Shown here piece after piece: positions 25,607 to 34,342 of a DNA stretch of 64,000 bases; position 1 is the first letter of the stretch, and each line of letters starts with the position of its first letter. Location of the stretch: NCBI GenBank assembly GCA_002702705.1, contig PABH01000049.1:186001-250000 (forward strand), given 5' to 3'. The translations under genes were made by a program, and so were the position numbers. The DNA comes from Anaerolineaceae bacterium (GTDB taxonomy: Bacteria; Chloroflexota; Anaerolineae; Anaerolineales; Anaerolineaceae). The notes under the pieces are model-generated. The model worked only from the letters and a program-made list of their open reading frames with translations. It was not told where the DNA came from and made no database searches.

Positions 25607-27043
25607 ATGAAAAAAATATTAAAAGTAGGACTTGTTGGTTTAATGACTCATCCCTTTCGAGGGGATAAAAAAACTCAATATAGACAATCAGCACAGGCTT
25701 TAAGGGATCTCTCCAAACAACTCAATTTTGAATTGGTGGTGATACCCGATGGCATTTATACGGCCGAACAGGCCCAGGCTGCGGCAGATCAATTAGCGAA
25801 CCAGTCGGTGGATTTTGTTTTGATTCAGGCCTCCTCTTTTAGCGGCGGGGCTTTTATTTACCCTTTTGCTAAGATGCAAACCAGATTGGGTTTATGGGGA
25901 GTTCCGGAAGGCGCACCAACCGCTGAGGGCGGGCTGCCTTTAAATAGTTTTACCGCTGTGAATATGTATAACAGTATTATTAAAACCTATCTCACCGGTT
26001 ATAAACAGCCGGTTAAGTGGTTCTTCGGCCGGGTGAGTGACAGCTTATTTGAGCAGCGTTTTCGTCTCACCGTTCAGGCCTTAACTGCTCTGGTGAACCT
26101 GCAGGGCGCCAGGATTGGTTTGTTAGGTGGTGTGGCACCCGGGTTTGATAACCTGAAAGTGGATGAACGTGATTTGTTGGAAAGACTGGGTATTGAAGTC
26201 GCAGCGATTGAGTTTGAACAGGTGTACCAACGAGCCAGAGAAGCTTCTGATGAAGATGTACAACGGGGAAAAGAGGCATTATTAAAAGGTGTTACCCGGA
26301 TTGATACAGGCCTTGATGCGGGGCTGAAAAAATCCGCTTCCGTTTTTGCAGCGGTAGATTCCCTTGTAAAGGAACACAATTTGGATGCGGTTGCCATTTC
26401 TTGTTGGCCGCGTTTTCAGGAATCGATGCAGGTGGCAGTATGTAGTGTTGTCGGCGCATTAAATGCCTCCGGTTTGGTGGCTGCCTGTGAGGGTGACTTG
26501 ACTTCGGCGGTTTCGATGTTAGCCTTATCTTATTTAAATCAGTCAGCAGTGGTCACTTTAATGGACCTGGTGACGATTGATGACCAGGATGACAGCTTGT
26601 TTTTGTGGCACTGCGGCCCTACCGCGCCTCAATTGGCTGATGAAGGCGGCGTCTTTGTGCGTTCTTTGTGGTTAATGGAAGGTGACAAGGGCGATAAGGT
26701 TGGTATGGCGAACGACCTTGTTTTAGCCCCTGGCGAAGCGACCATTTTTGGTTTCACGCCGGATTTCAGCCAGGTATTGGTAATAAAGGGTACGCTTGAT
26801 AATCAAAAACCTGGTTATCGCGGCAGCCGTGCCTGGATGCGCGACCTGCAAATCAATGGAAAAAAAGCTGGCATGCGCGATGTGGTTGAAACGATTTTGG
26901 CATCCGGTTATCAGCACCATTATCCATTGGTTTTTGGAAACTGTACTGCAGCCGCTCTGGAGCTGGCAGCCTGGCTTAATATCCATCCGATTCCGCTTCA
27001 TCCTTACCAGGATGGATTGTTTGTAGAGTGTGATGTATGTTAA
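25607..27043 (+). CDS. L-fucose/L-arabinose isomerase family protein
   Basis: A 478-residue cytoplasmic protein of the FucI/AraA-like aldose-ketose isomerase superfamily. The N-terminal half holds Rossmann-like segments (VGLVGLMTHPF, RIGLLGGVAPGF). The catalytic half shows AVAISCWPRFQES, then VAACEGDLTSAVSML with the metal-binding glutamate, then MDLVTIDDQDDSLFLWHCG with the aspartate and histidine, all characteristic of this family. The first ATG in frame lies 20 codons earlier inside the kinase gene; GAGGAACCG before the ATG at 25607 fixes the start. It should interconvert an aldose and a ketose, feeding the neighbouring epimerase or kinase. A role as a fucose isomerase proper is not established. 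Confidence 0.85.
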   Translation: MKKILKVGLVGLMTHPFRGDKKTQYRQSAQALRDLSKQLNFELVVIPDGIYTAEQAQAAADQLANQSVDFVLIQASSFSGGAFIYPFAKMQTRLGLWGVPEGAPTAEGGLPLNSFTAVNMYNSIIKTYLTGYKQPVKWFFGRVSDSLFEQRFRLTVQALTALVNLQGARIGLLGGVAPGFDNLKVDERDLLERLGIEVAAIEFEQVYQRAREASDEDVQRGKEALLKGVTRIDTGLDAGLKKSASVFAAVDSLVKEHNLDAVAISCWPRFQESMQVAVCSVVGALNASGLVAACEGDLTSAVSMLALSYLNQSAVVTLMDLVTIDDQDDSLFLWHCGPTAPQLADEGGVFVRSLWLMEGDKGDKVGMANDLVLAPGEATIFGFTPDFSQVLVIKGTLDNQKPGYRGSRAWMRDLQINGKKAGMRDVVETILASGYQHHYPLVFGNCTAAALELAAWLNIHPIPLHPYQDGLFVECDVC

Positions 27044-28356
27044 TTGGCCTGCGAGACATGCTCGCTGCTGCAGAAAAAGGTCAATACGCGGTGATTGCGC
27101 CGGATTTTACTGATTTTTCGGTTGTGCAATTATTAATTGAACAGGCAGAGCGCCTGAGAGCCCCCTTATTGTTAAGTTTCTCGCCTGGCCTTAAATATGA
27201 TATGACACCAAGGCAGTATGCCCGTTTCATCCGCCTGGTGCGAGAGGAAGCCCAAATTGCGAGTGTACCGCTTGGTTTGCATTTGGATCACGCCTTTACA
27301 CTGGCAGATATCCGGGAAGCAATTGATATTGGTTTTACTTCGGTGATGATTGATGCCAGCCGTGAAATGTGGGAAGTGAATATCGAACGCACTTGTGAAG
27401 TGGTGCAAATGGCGCATGCCGCCGGCGTGGCCGTTGAATCCGAATTGGGGCATGTTGCGGTGGGTAGCCAATATGATGCCCAAGAAGATCAAAACGATCA
27501 TCATGGATGGTTAACTGAACCGGATCAAGCCGTGGAATTTGTAAAACAAACAGGCGTGGATGCTTTGGCAGTTGCTGTGGGCACCATCCATGGTGTTTAT
27601 ACCGGCGAACCAATTTTGGATTTTAAACGGCTGGAAACCATTCATCAAATGGTAGATATTCCGCTTGTATTACACGGTGCCTCTGGAACAGGTCCTGAAA
27701 ATTTACGCAAAGCAGTCAAACTGGGCATCCGAAAAATTAATGTTTTTTCGGAATTGGTGCAAACGTTACGATCTGAATTACTGACGGGGTTACAGGCTGA
27801 TCCCTCCTTCCATACGATGGCACACAAACGGAAAGCAGTACGCCAGGTGATGGACTTATATTTGGAAGCGTCCGGTAGTATCGGTGTAGTAAAAGATCAG
27901 CCCGTAGGATTGGTTTCCAGGGTGAATGAACTTTTTAATAATGGGTATGCTTGCAGTGAATCTGTTTTTCTGGCGTTTGCTGAACGAGGTGGTTTTGCTT
28001 CCGATATTGCACTTCAGTCTTTAAGTATGTTTCTGGGCGGTTTGTGCCTGAAAGGCGAGACTTGCGGCGCACTAATGGGAGCGTTGGCTGTAATTGGTGC
28101 GGTGCAGTCGTCCATTAATCCGGTGGATAAAACGCGGCGCGAAACAGCCATCACGACCGGAAAGGCCTGTATAGATTGGTTTCAACAGGAAATGGGGACA
28201 ACTTGCTGCCGCACATTAACCGGTATCAATCTAAATGATCCTGAAGAGCGTCAGTCGTTTAAAGACCAACAGATTGGACCAAAAGTTTGTATACCGGCTT
28301 TGGAAAAAACGACGCGTTGGTTAATAAAAAATTTAGAAGGCTTTAAAGATGAATAA
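27037..28356 (+). CDS. Class II ketose-bisphosphate aldolase fused to C_GCAxxG_C_C domain
   Basis: A 439-residue two-domain protein. Residues 1-285 form a class II (zinc) aldolase of the fructose/tagatose-bisphosphate type: LHLDHAFTL contains the catalytic D84 and zinc ligand H85, VESELGHV carries the next metal region, GTIHGVY and VLHGASGTG the remaining zinc histidines, and KINVFSEL the phosphate loop. Residues 295-435 match the cysteine-rich C_GCAxxG_C_C family: C306 in YACSESVF, GETCGALMGALAV, TTCCRTL and a last cysteine in PKVCIP. That domain usually occurs as a separate small protein of uncertain redox or metal function. The ATG overlaps the isomerase stop by 7 bp. The frame is continuous through the junction. 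Confidence 0.9.
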   Translation: MLIGLRDMLAAAEKGQYAVIAPDFTDFSVVQLLIEQAERLRAPLLLSFSPGLKYDMTPRQYARFIRLVREEAQIASVPLGLHLDHAFTLADIREAIDIGFTSVMIDASREMWEVNIERTCEVVQMAHAAGVAVESELGHVAVGSQYDAQEDQNDHHGWLTEPDQAVEFVKQTGVDALAVAVGTIHGVYTGEPILDFKRLETIHQMVDIPLVLHGASGTGPENLRKAVKLGIRKINVFSELVQTLRSELLTGLQADPSFHTMAHKRKAVRQVMDLYLEASGSIGVVKDQPVGLVSRVNELFNNGYACSESVFLAFAERGGFASDIALQSLSMFLGGLCLKGETCGALMGALAVIGAVQSSINPVDKTRRETAITTGKACIDWFQQEMGTTCCRTLTGINLNDPEERQSFKDQQIGPKVCIPALEKTTRWLIKNLEGFKDE

Positions 28357-29131
28357 ACTGGCCCAAGTACGCGGTTTTGTGATGGATATGGATGGTACTA
28401 TTTTTTTAGGGGAAACCTTATTGCCGGGTGCAGTGGATTTTGTAACCCATTTGCAGAAAAACAAGACCCCCTTTTTGTTTTTGACCAACAACTCCTCCAA
28501 ACATCGTGAATTGTATGAACAAAAATTAAATCGATTGGGATTAAATGTGACAGCGGCAGAAATTTTTACATCCGGAGAGGCAACTGCCATTTATTTAAAA
28601 GAAAAATTTGCCAGGTTCGGCATTTATTTGGTAGGCACCCCCGCGTTGGAAACCGAATTTCAACAGCACGGTTATTTTCTGACCGATCAAAATCCATCTG
28701 CGGTGGTGTTGGGATTTGACACCACCCTGACCTATGAAAAATTATGGAAATTATGTGATTTTGTGCGGGCAGGACTGCCTTATTTTGCAACCCACCCCGA
28801 TCTTAATTGCCCGACGGAAAATGGATATATGCCGGACATTGGCGCTATGATCGCCTTTGTGGAAGCTTCCACTGGAAGAAGGCCGGACCAGATCATTGGT
28901 AAACCCAACCTACCTGTAGTGGATGCACTGAAAGAACGGTTACGGCTTCCCGTGGAAGAAATATGTATGATCGGTGACCGCCTGTATACGGATATAGCGT
29001 TGGGGCAGGCTGGTTTGGTGACTGTTCTGGTGTTGAGTGGTGAAACCAAAGCCATTGATGTGCCGGAATCTCCTTTTAAACCGGATATCACGGTAGATAA
29101 TCTGGCAGGATTATACGAGCTTTTACGGTAA
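28349..29131 (+). CDS. HAD-IIA (NagD-like) sugar phosphatase
   Basis: A 260-residue cytoplasmic phosphatase. Motif I is D13-M-D15-G-T in VMDMDGTIFLG, motif II is LTNNSS, and motif III/IV are KPNLPVVDAL and MIGDRLYTDIALG. The cap between motifs II and III identifies the NagD/HAD-IIA group, which hydrolyses sugar phosphates, nucleotides and p-nitrophenyl phosphate. The start overlaps the aldolase end by 8 bp. As the last gene of the island it may dephosphorylate the PTS-phosphorylated sugar before isomerisation or remove toxic sugar phosphates. The order of action is inference. Confidence 0.92.
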   Translation: MNKLAQVRGFVMDMDGTIFLGETLLPGAVDFVTHLQKNKTPFLFLTNNSSKHRELYEQKLNRLGLNVTAAEIFTSGEATAIYLKEKFARFGIYLVGTPALETEFQQHGYFLTDQNPSAVVLGFDTTLTYEKLWKLCDFVRAGLPYFATHPDLNCPTENGYMPDIGAMIAFVEASTGRRPDQIIGKPNLPVVDALKERLRLPVEEICMIGDRLYTDIALGQAGLVTVLVLSGETKAIDVPESPFKPDITVDNLAGLYELLR

Positions 29132-29174
29132 TCCGAACAACCACATTCCTTTAATTATTTCTCTCCCCTTTAAC

Positions 29175-29208
29175 GACCGCCCTATTAATTTTTATTAACA
29201 GGGCGGTC
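29175..29208. terminator. Strong hairpin terminator after the sugar island
   Basis: GACCGCCCTATTAAT and ATTAACAGGGCGGTC pair over 15 positions with one mismatch around a TTTT loop, 43 bp after the phosphatase stop. There is no uniform T-run, but the stem stability and location between the operon and an independent aldo/keto reductase gene argue for a transcription end. Confidence 0.65.
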
Positions 29209-29292
29209 TGATGTTAAATAGCTTTCTTTGTTATACCTTTTAACGTTTGAATCTGGTACACTAAAAAAGATTGGTTTTTTTTAGGAGGTAAG

Positions 29293-30150
29293 ATGGAAAA
29301 GAGAACCTTTGGACGAAGTGGTCATGCTTCGACAGTAGCAATTTTTGGTGGGGCCGCCTTTTGGGATATTTCACAGGCGAAGGCTGATGAAGTGATGGAA
29401 CAGGTATTGGCTGCTGGTGTGAATCATATTGATGTCGCGCCGCAATATGGCATGGCAGAAGAACGTATCGGACCCTGGATGGTGCGTGAACGGAATCGTT
29501 TTTTCCTTGGTTGTAAAACAATGGAACGTTCCCGCGAAGGATCCTGGCGCGAGCTTCAGCAGTCCTTACATCGATTAAAAACGGATCATTTTGATCTTTA
29601 CCAAATTCATGCTGTGACCAATATGCAGGAACTGGATGAAGTCACCCAGACTGGCAGTGTGCTGGAAACTTTGGTTAAAGCACGCCAGGAAGGGTTAACG
29701 CAATACCTTGGTATTACAGGGCATGGAATGGATAGCCCAGCTGTTTTTTTGGAGGCTATTAAACGTTTTGATTTTGATTCGATCTTATTTCCGGTTAATT
29801 TTGTGCTTTATGGACAGCCCGATTATCGGGAAGGGGCAGAAACCTTATTAGCAGAATGTAAAAAAAGAAATATTGCTGTGATGGCGATTAAATCGATTGC
29901 GAAAGGTCCTTGGGATGATAAACCAAAAACGCACACCACCTGGTATGAACCCTTTAGTGCTTCTGATATGATCGAAAAAGCAGTTCATTTTGTCTTATCT
30001 CAGGATGTGACGGGAATTTGTACCGCTGGAGATATAACCGTATTACCCAAGGTGCTGGAAGCCTGTCAAACTTACCAACCCATGCCAAAATCAGAACAGG
30101 AAGAACTAATCCGTAAAGCAGCGGAATATGATTTGATTTTCGATACGTAA
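29293..30150 (+). CDS. Aldo/keto reductase
   Basis: A 285-residue NAD(P)H-dependent TIM-barrel oxidoreductase. The catalytic aspartate and tyrosine are in NHIDVAPQYGMAEERIG; the lysine lies in FFLGCKTMERS; the histidine in DLYQIHAVT. The AMKSIAKGPW-like segment (VMAIKSIAKG) and the C-terminal LSQDVTGICTAGD coenzyme region fit the family. The start has a strong AGGAGGT ribosome site. It is separated from the sugar operon by a terminator but might still act on the aldehydes produced there. The natural substrate is unknown. Confidence 0.92.
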   Translation: MEKRTFGRSGHASTVAIFGGAAFWDISQAKADEVMEQVLAAGVNHIDVAPQYGMAEERIGPWMVRERNRFFLGCKTMERSREGSWRELQQSLHRLKTDHFDLYQIHAVTNMQELDEVTQTGSVLETLVKARQEGLTQYLGITGHGMDSPAVFLEAIKRFDFDSILFPVNFVLYGQPDYREGAETLLAECKKRNIAVMAIKSIAKGPWDDKPKTHTTWYEPFSASDMIEKAVHFVLSQDVTGICTAGDITVLPKVLEACQTYQPMPKSEQEELIRKAAEYDLIFDT

Positions 30151-30368
30151 AATTTAATATCGAATGGGTTGAGAAGTAAAAAAAGCTTTTTTTTAATGCA
30201 AGCCATAAGTTCAATGCATTTGGCAGGTTGTCTGACAAATGTCCTTGGTTTTTTGGTTTTTATTCCTAAAATCCCCCTTAATTGATCTTTTATTTGTATA
30301 ATCTCAGATGGATCAATCTGTTATGTTTTGACCGATCCGAAAAAACTTTTATTGGTGGTACAGACCCT

Positions 30369-31262
30369 ATGCTTTATTTATTGATTGTCTCTTTGGTTTG
30401 GGCATTTTCTTTTGGTTTGATTAAGAATCAATTAGCTGGATTGGATGCAAACCTGGTCGCTGCGGCGCGTTTGTTGGTTTCTTTATTAATCTTTTTGCCT
30501 TTTTTACGAATTCGTGGTTTGCCCCGTAAACAGGCCGGAAAATTAATGTTGACTGGTGCCTTGCAGTATGGGGTTATGTATGTCACCTATATTTATTCAT
30601 TTCAATACTTAAAGGCATACGAAGTAGCCCTATTTACCATTTTTACCCCATTATACGTTACCCTGATCCACGATATATTTCGGCGAAAATTACAGTGGAT
30701 CAGCCTGATTGCCACTGTTTTGGCTGTGGCCGGGACAGCAGTTGTAAAACTGGGTGGTGTAATTGGATCTGATATTCTGACCGGGTTTTTGATAGTTCAA
30801 ATCTCCAACCTGGGTTTTGCCTTTGGTCAGGTTTATTATAAAGAAGTTATGGCAGAACTGCCATCTGGTAGATTCAACAACTTGCAAATATTTGGTCTCT
30901 TGTATTTAGGCGGATTTTTAACCGCTGGGCTTTCTGCGGCTGTATTTACTCCCTGGCAGAGCCAGGTCATCACAGGTAATCAGGTGGTGGTTTTGATCTA
31001 TCTTGGTGCAATTGCTTCCGGCGTTTGTTTCTTCCTGTGGAATGTTGGCGCACGCCAGGTGAATGCTGGCACATTGGCCATCTTTAATGATCTGAAAATC
31101 CCCCTGGCGGTGGTCGTTTCGCTGTTATTTTTTGGTGAACAAACCAATATTGTTAATCTCTTGGTGGGCGGTTTGATTGTATTTGCGGCTTTGATTCTGA
31201 ATGAGTGGGGTTTAAAACGAAAACCACCCAAGGTAAAAACAGTTTCGGAAGGCTTGTTATAA
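30369..31262 (+). CDS. DMT-family (EamA) transporter
   Basis: A 297-residue integral membrane protein with ten predicted hydrophobic segments in two EamA repeats; the first begins LYLLIVSLVWAFSFGLIK and the second LNLGFAFGQVYYKE-like at about residue 140. These permeases export metabolites or amino acids. The frame is open 29 codons further upstream, but that extension is not hydrophobic and the ATG at 30369 starts directly with the first EamA helix. It is a monocistronic gene with a terminator-like stem at 31375-31417 after it. The substrate is unknown. Confidence 0.88.
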   Translation: MLYLLIVSLVWAFSFGLIKNQLAGLDANLVAAARLLVSLLIFLPFLRIRGLPRKQAGKLMLTGALQYGVMYVTYIYSFQYLKAYEVALFTIFTPLYVTLIHDIFRRKLQWISLIATVLAVAGTAVVKLGGVIGSDILTGFLIVQISNLGFAFGQVYYKEVMAELPSGRFNNLQIFGLLYLGGFLTAGLSAAVFTPWQSQVITGNQVVVLIYLGAIASGVCFFLWNVGARQVNAGTLAIFNDLKIPLAVVVSLLFFGEQTNIVNLLVGGLIVFAALILNEWGLKRKPPKVKTVSEGLL

Positions 31263-31374
31263 AGTAGGTTTAATTCGACTTCCAGGTTAGAAAATTTGGC
31301 CCCGCTAGTCGGTAAAAGTCTGAAATTTAGCTATAAAAGGTCCTCCAACGTGGGGACGATTTAAAGAGTAGATA

Positions 31375-31417
31375 CTCGGAAAGATAAGCTTTTCAGGGAT
31401 GAGCCTATTTTTCCGAG
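31375..31417. terminator. Stem between convergent genes
   Basis: CTCGGAAA (31375-31382) and TTTCCGAG (31410-31417) are perfectly complementary around a 27-nt loop, with T-rich sequence leading into the right arm. It lies between the convergent EamA and small membrane protein genes and could terminate both. The long loop makes this tentative. Confidence 0.4.
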
Positions 31418-31441
31418 GGGTTAAATTTCCATCAGGGATTG

Positions 31442-31873
31442 TTAGTCAATCTCGGCAATCTCTTCTTCAGGAAATTCAACGACGGATGGTTCAGTTTGTT
31501 CTTTGGGTTGTTTGTTTTTGGCGGGTGCTAAAATGACATACAGCAACAATAAAAACAAACCGATTGCCATTGGTACCAAACCAATCAATACCCAAGGACC
31601 CAAAGCCAGGGGATAATAACGTCCTTCACCCAGCGCCAGGGCCCCCAGCAGCCAGAGGATAACGGTTCCGACCAGACCCAAGCCAGTAATGATCCAACCG
31701 GCTATTAAAAAACCACGGTTTCGTTTTGGTTTTGGCTGGGAAATTAATCCTTGCTCTGCCATCTTTATATTTTCACGGTAGTTGAGATACCGCATTCCTA
31801 GCAGAAAAAGAACCAAAAGGATAAATACAAATGCGATTCCAACACACAACAAAATCAAGAGCCATGCAGCCAT
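31442..31873 (-). CDS. Small membrane protein paired with DUF4097 gene
   Basis: A 143-residue protein with an N-terminal membrane segment (AAWLLILLCVGIAFVFILLVLFLLG), a short basic cytoplasmic loop containing RYLNYRENIKMAEQGL, two further membrane segments, and an acidic C-terminal tail (EEEIAEID). The MAEQGL-type loop is common in uncharacterised membrane proteins found beside sigma or adhesin-like genes. A longer start inside the upstream gene was rejected because GAGGA precedes this ATG, which is 4 bp after the DUF4097 stop. Cotranscription with that gene is nearly certain. No function is known. Confidence 0.75.
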   Translation of the reverse strand: MAAWLLILLCVGIAFVFILLVLFLLGMRYLNYRENIKMAEQGLISQPKPKRNRGFLIAGWIITGLGLVGTVILWLLGALALGEGRYYPLALGPWVLIGLVPMAIGLFLLLLYVILAPAKNKQPKEQTEPSVVEFPEEEIAEID

Positions 31874-31877
31874 TAGA

Positions 31878-33215
31878 TTATTCCTCCACAATCGTTTTTT
31901 CTAGGGTGATATTTCCATTTTCTGTTTCGATCGTTAACAAACCGCCGCCTTCATTTAGTTTGCCAACCCAATGGTTTTTGTTTACGTCGCCGGAAATAAA
32001 AATTTCGTGTTCTGTTTGAATGGTGCCAAAACTGGTGCCAATATCAAAATTAATCGACTGATTGGCGGGTAAACGCATGATGATATTCCCAAAATCCGTC
32101 TGGACCATATGGTTTTCAGGGCGAAGGCTGCCGCGGAAGGTTATGCTCCCATTTTTGGTTTCTAAATCTAGCTGGGCCTGTTTGATATTACTCATATCAA
32201 TATTTCCGAAATCGGAAATGATTTTAATACTGCTGTTTGTGGCATTCTTCAGAAAGACATCGCCGTTTTTTGTCGTGATTTCATATTGGTTGGCGAAGAC
32301 ATTTTCTAGTTCCACAGCACCGAAATCGGATGCTGTCGTCACAGTTTCAGTAACTTGAAAACCGTTTAAATTGATTAAACCATTCTGGTTTTTAACCGTC
32401 AGGTTTTTGGCGGAACCTTCCCGCAGTGTCAGCTCACCAAAATCGTTGCTGAGTTCCACATTTCCGGCGGCTTTCAGGTTTTCAGCAGTAATGATCCCGT
32501 TCCGGGAGGTACAGGTAATCTCTTGTGCCGTGATTTGAAAAAGATCAATATCTCCAAAATCGCCTTCCACCTTTACTTGATTGCCCTCCACCAGAATGTT
32601 TTTTAGGCTGGTTTTTCCATTATGAGAGACGACATTAATATTCCCATCCAAAATATTCATTAAGGTAGTACTTCCAAAGTTGTTTTCCAGGGAAACATTA
32701 CCGGTAATTTCAGCGGCATATAAATCACCTAAACTGGTTTGTAAATCCAGGTTGATGGTTTCCGGTACATCGATCTTAAAGTTGATTCGGTTTTCGGGAA
32801 AACTGCTCTCTCTGGTATCTTTGATACGAATCGTGATTGTATCGGTATCACGAATAATTTCATACGAGAATGTGTCAAGCGCTGCTTGGGCATCTTCTTC
32901 GGATTTGCCCCAGGCTACTTTTTGGGCATTCATGAAAATATCCTCTCGCTGGCTTCCTTGGATCAGGATATCTCCCGCTTGATTTTCGATAACCAATGTG
33001 ATGGGCTCTGTCCCCAGCGAAATGGTTTCTTCTTCATTTTGTTCTGCCTGCACATCGTTATTGACAAAAATTTCTCCGGATAAAATTTGACCAACCGGGA
33101 TTTCGGCTGTGTTTGTGATTCTGGAAAAAGTAAACCATGCTGTTCCTATGATTAATCCACAAGTAAGCATTAAAGCGATGATTAAAATGACGATCCATAA
33201 ACCCTTAAGTTTCAT
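31878..33215 (-). CDS. Membrane-anchored DUF4097 beta-repeat protein
   Basis: A 445-residue protein with one N-terminal membrane anchor (about residues 7-29) and a long exported beta-helix-like domain. The repeat alternates segments of the type DFGxxxL and KNGxxxL: EGDFGDIDL, SRNGIITAENL, SNDFGELTL, KNQNGLINL, ASDFGAVEL, TKNGDVFL, SDFGNIDM, TKNGSITF. This matches the DUF4097 family of putative surface adhesins, which often lies next to ECF sigma factors and anti-sigma proteins. The divergent ECF gene 153 bp away fits that pattern. It may be an envelope-stress-responsive surface protein; there is no experimental role I can cite. Confidence 0.85.
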   Translation of the reverse strand: MKLKGLWIVILIIALMLTCGLIIGTAWFTFSRITNTAEIPVGQILSGEIFVNNDVQAEQNEEETISLGTEPITLVIENQAGDILIQGSQREDIFMNAQKVAWGKSEEDAQAALDTFSYEIIRDTDTITIRIKDTRESSFPENRINFKIDVPETINLDLQTSLGDLYAAEITGNVSLENNFGSTTLMNILDGNINVVSHNGKTSLKNILVEGNQVKVEGDFGDIDLFQITAQEITCTSRNGIITAENLKAAGNVELSNDFGELTLREGSAKNLTVKNQNGLINLNGFQVTETVTTASDFGAVELENVFANQYEITTKNGDVFLKNATNSSIKIISDFGNIDMSNIKQAQLDLETKNGSITFRGSLRPENHMVQTDFGNIIMRLPANQSINFDIGTSFGTIQTEHEIFISGDVNKNHWVGKLNEGGGLLTIETENGNITLEKTIVEE

Positions 33216-33323
33216 AGTTACTCCTTGATTGATTGGGTTACTCCATCGAAAACCCAGTTTTTATTGGTTTCTTCATTTCTTTTGACGGGGTTAAGCTTTA
33301 AAATGTTTCAAGAAGTGTTTATT

Positions 33324-33353
33324 TGAAACAAATTACCAAAAAAGCCAGTCTAA
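33324..33353 (+). promoter_or_regulatory. Putative ECF-type promoter of the sigma factor gene
   Basis: TGAAAC at 33324-33329 and GTCTAA at 33348-33353 with 18 bp between them resemble an ECF -35/-10 pair (family sites have an AAC core and a GTC-type -10). The distance to the ATG at 33369 would leave a very short leader. Autoregulation of ECF genes is common, so this is a plausible but unproven promoter. Confidence 0.4.
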
Positions 33354-33368
33354 GTTTTAGAGACAGTT

Positions 33369-33938
33369 ATGTGTGATCAAGATGAAAAACAGGTTATCTT
33401 AAAAGCGCAGTCCGGAGATGCTCAGGCATTTTCGGTTTTGGTGGTTAACCACCAGCAGTTTTTATATAATCTGGCTTTACGGATTACCAGCCATCCCCAA
33501 GAAGCACAGGATCTTTCTCAAGAAGCTTTTCTTCGTGCCTGGCGGGCATTATCCAGTTTTCGAGGGCAGTCCAGTTTCCGAACCTGGTTATACCGTATCT
33601 TGGTTAACTTAGCATATGATCGTTATCCGAAAATAAAACGAGAAATGATGCATATTTCTATGGAAGAAGAGTTATATGATCCACCGGATGAACCTTATCT
33701 GGAAAAATACTTGGATCGAAAAGAGTTGAGCAGGTTTCTTCACGATAAAATGAAAAATTTACCAGAAACCTACCGGATCGTATTATTAATGCGCTACCAG
33801 AATGATCTTTCTTATAAAGAAATTGCGAGCATTCTAGACATTCCAATGGGCTCCGTTAAGACGATTATTTTTCGGGCAAAGGCTGAATTAAAAGATTTGC
33901 TTATACCACACCAGGAGGTGGCCGCATGGATCGAATAA
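33369..33938 (+). CDS. ECF RNA polymerase sigma factor
   Basis: A 189-residue sigma-70 family protein of the extracytoplasmic function group. Region 2 covers about residues 20-90, with AQDLSQEAFLRAWRAL and FRGQSSFRTWLYRILVNLAYD (-10 recognition and core binding). Region 4 covers about 120-175, with LPETYRIVLLMRYQNDLSYKEIA and MGSVKTIIFRAK (the -35 helix-turn-helix). There is no C-terminal extension. The next gene overlaps its end by 13 bp, the usual arrangement for a sigma/anti-sigma pair. It probably controls the divergent DUF4097 unit and possibly itself. Confidence 0.93.
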   Translation: MCDQDEKQVILKAQSGDAQAFSVLVVNHQQFLYNLALRITSHPQEAQDLSQEAFLRAWRALSSFRGQSSFRTWLYRILVNLAYDRYPKIKREMMHISMEEELYDPPDEPYLEKYLDRKELSRFLHDKMKNLPETYRIVLLMRYQNDLSYKEIASILDIPMGSVKTIIFRAKAELKDLLIPHQEVAAWIE

Positions 33939-34342
33939 AACCTGATTTTTTAGATGAGATCATGGAAGATGCGTTTACTAGCGAACCGATGGCTCCAACA
34001 CCACCCGGGTTTACAAAAATGGTGATGGATCAAATTCAAATTGAAACGGTGACTGGTTTTCAGATATTTTCTTTATTGGATTTAATCTTAAGTTTAGGCG
34101 CTGCATTTACTTTTGGGTTGGTTATTAGTTTACCCTTGCTGGTACCTGAACAATTACAACCCTGGATCGTATGGTTGGTACAGTGGGTTTTTTACACAAT
34201 GGAAAAATCGCTCGTGAGTTGGCCTTTATGGCTTTTCTTAGCTGGTGGAATCTTGTTGGTTGGCCTGCTGCTGATCGTATTCCAAAAAGAAGTTGCTTCG
34301 TCCTTACACGCGTTTAAGAAACTTCAAAATCAAGAAAGATGA
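33926..34342 (+). CDS. Membrane protein, putative anti-sigma factor
   Basis: A 138-residue protein with a 45-residue N-terminal cytoplasmic segment and two clear membrane segments (about residues 43-72 and 95-118). Its assignment as anti-sigma factor rests on position: the ATG lies inside the sigma gene with an AGGAGGT ribosome site, overlapping by 13 bp. The zinc-binding HxxxCxxC motif of ZAS-type anti-sigma domains is absent, so it would be a non-zinc type. The C-terminal tail after the second helix is short and basic. Alternatively it is an unrelated coexpressed membrane protein. Confidence 0.6.
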   Translation: MDRIKPDFLDEIMEDAFTSEPMAPTPPGFTKMVMDQIQIETVTGFQIFSLLDLILSLGAAFTFGLVISLPLLVPEQLQPWIVWLVQWVFYTMEKSLVSWPLWLFLAGGILLVGLLLIVFQKEVASSLHAFKKLQNQER

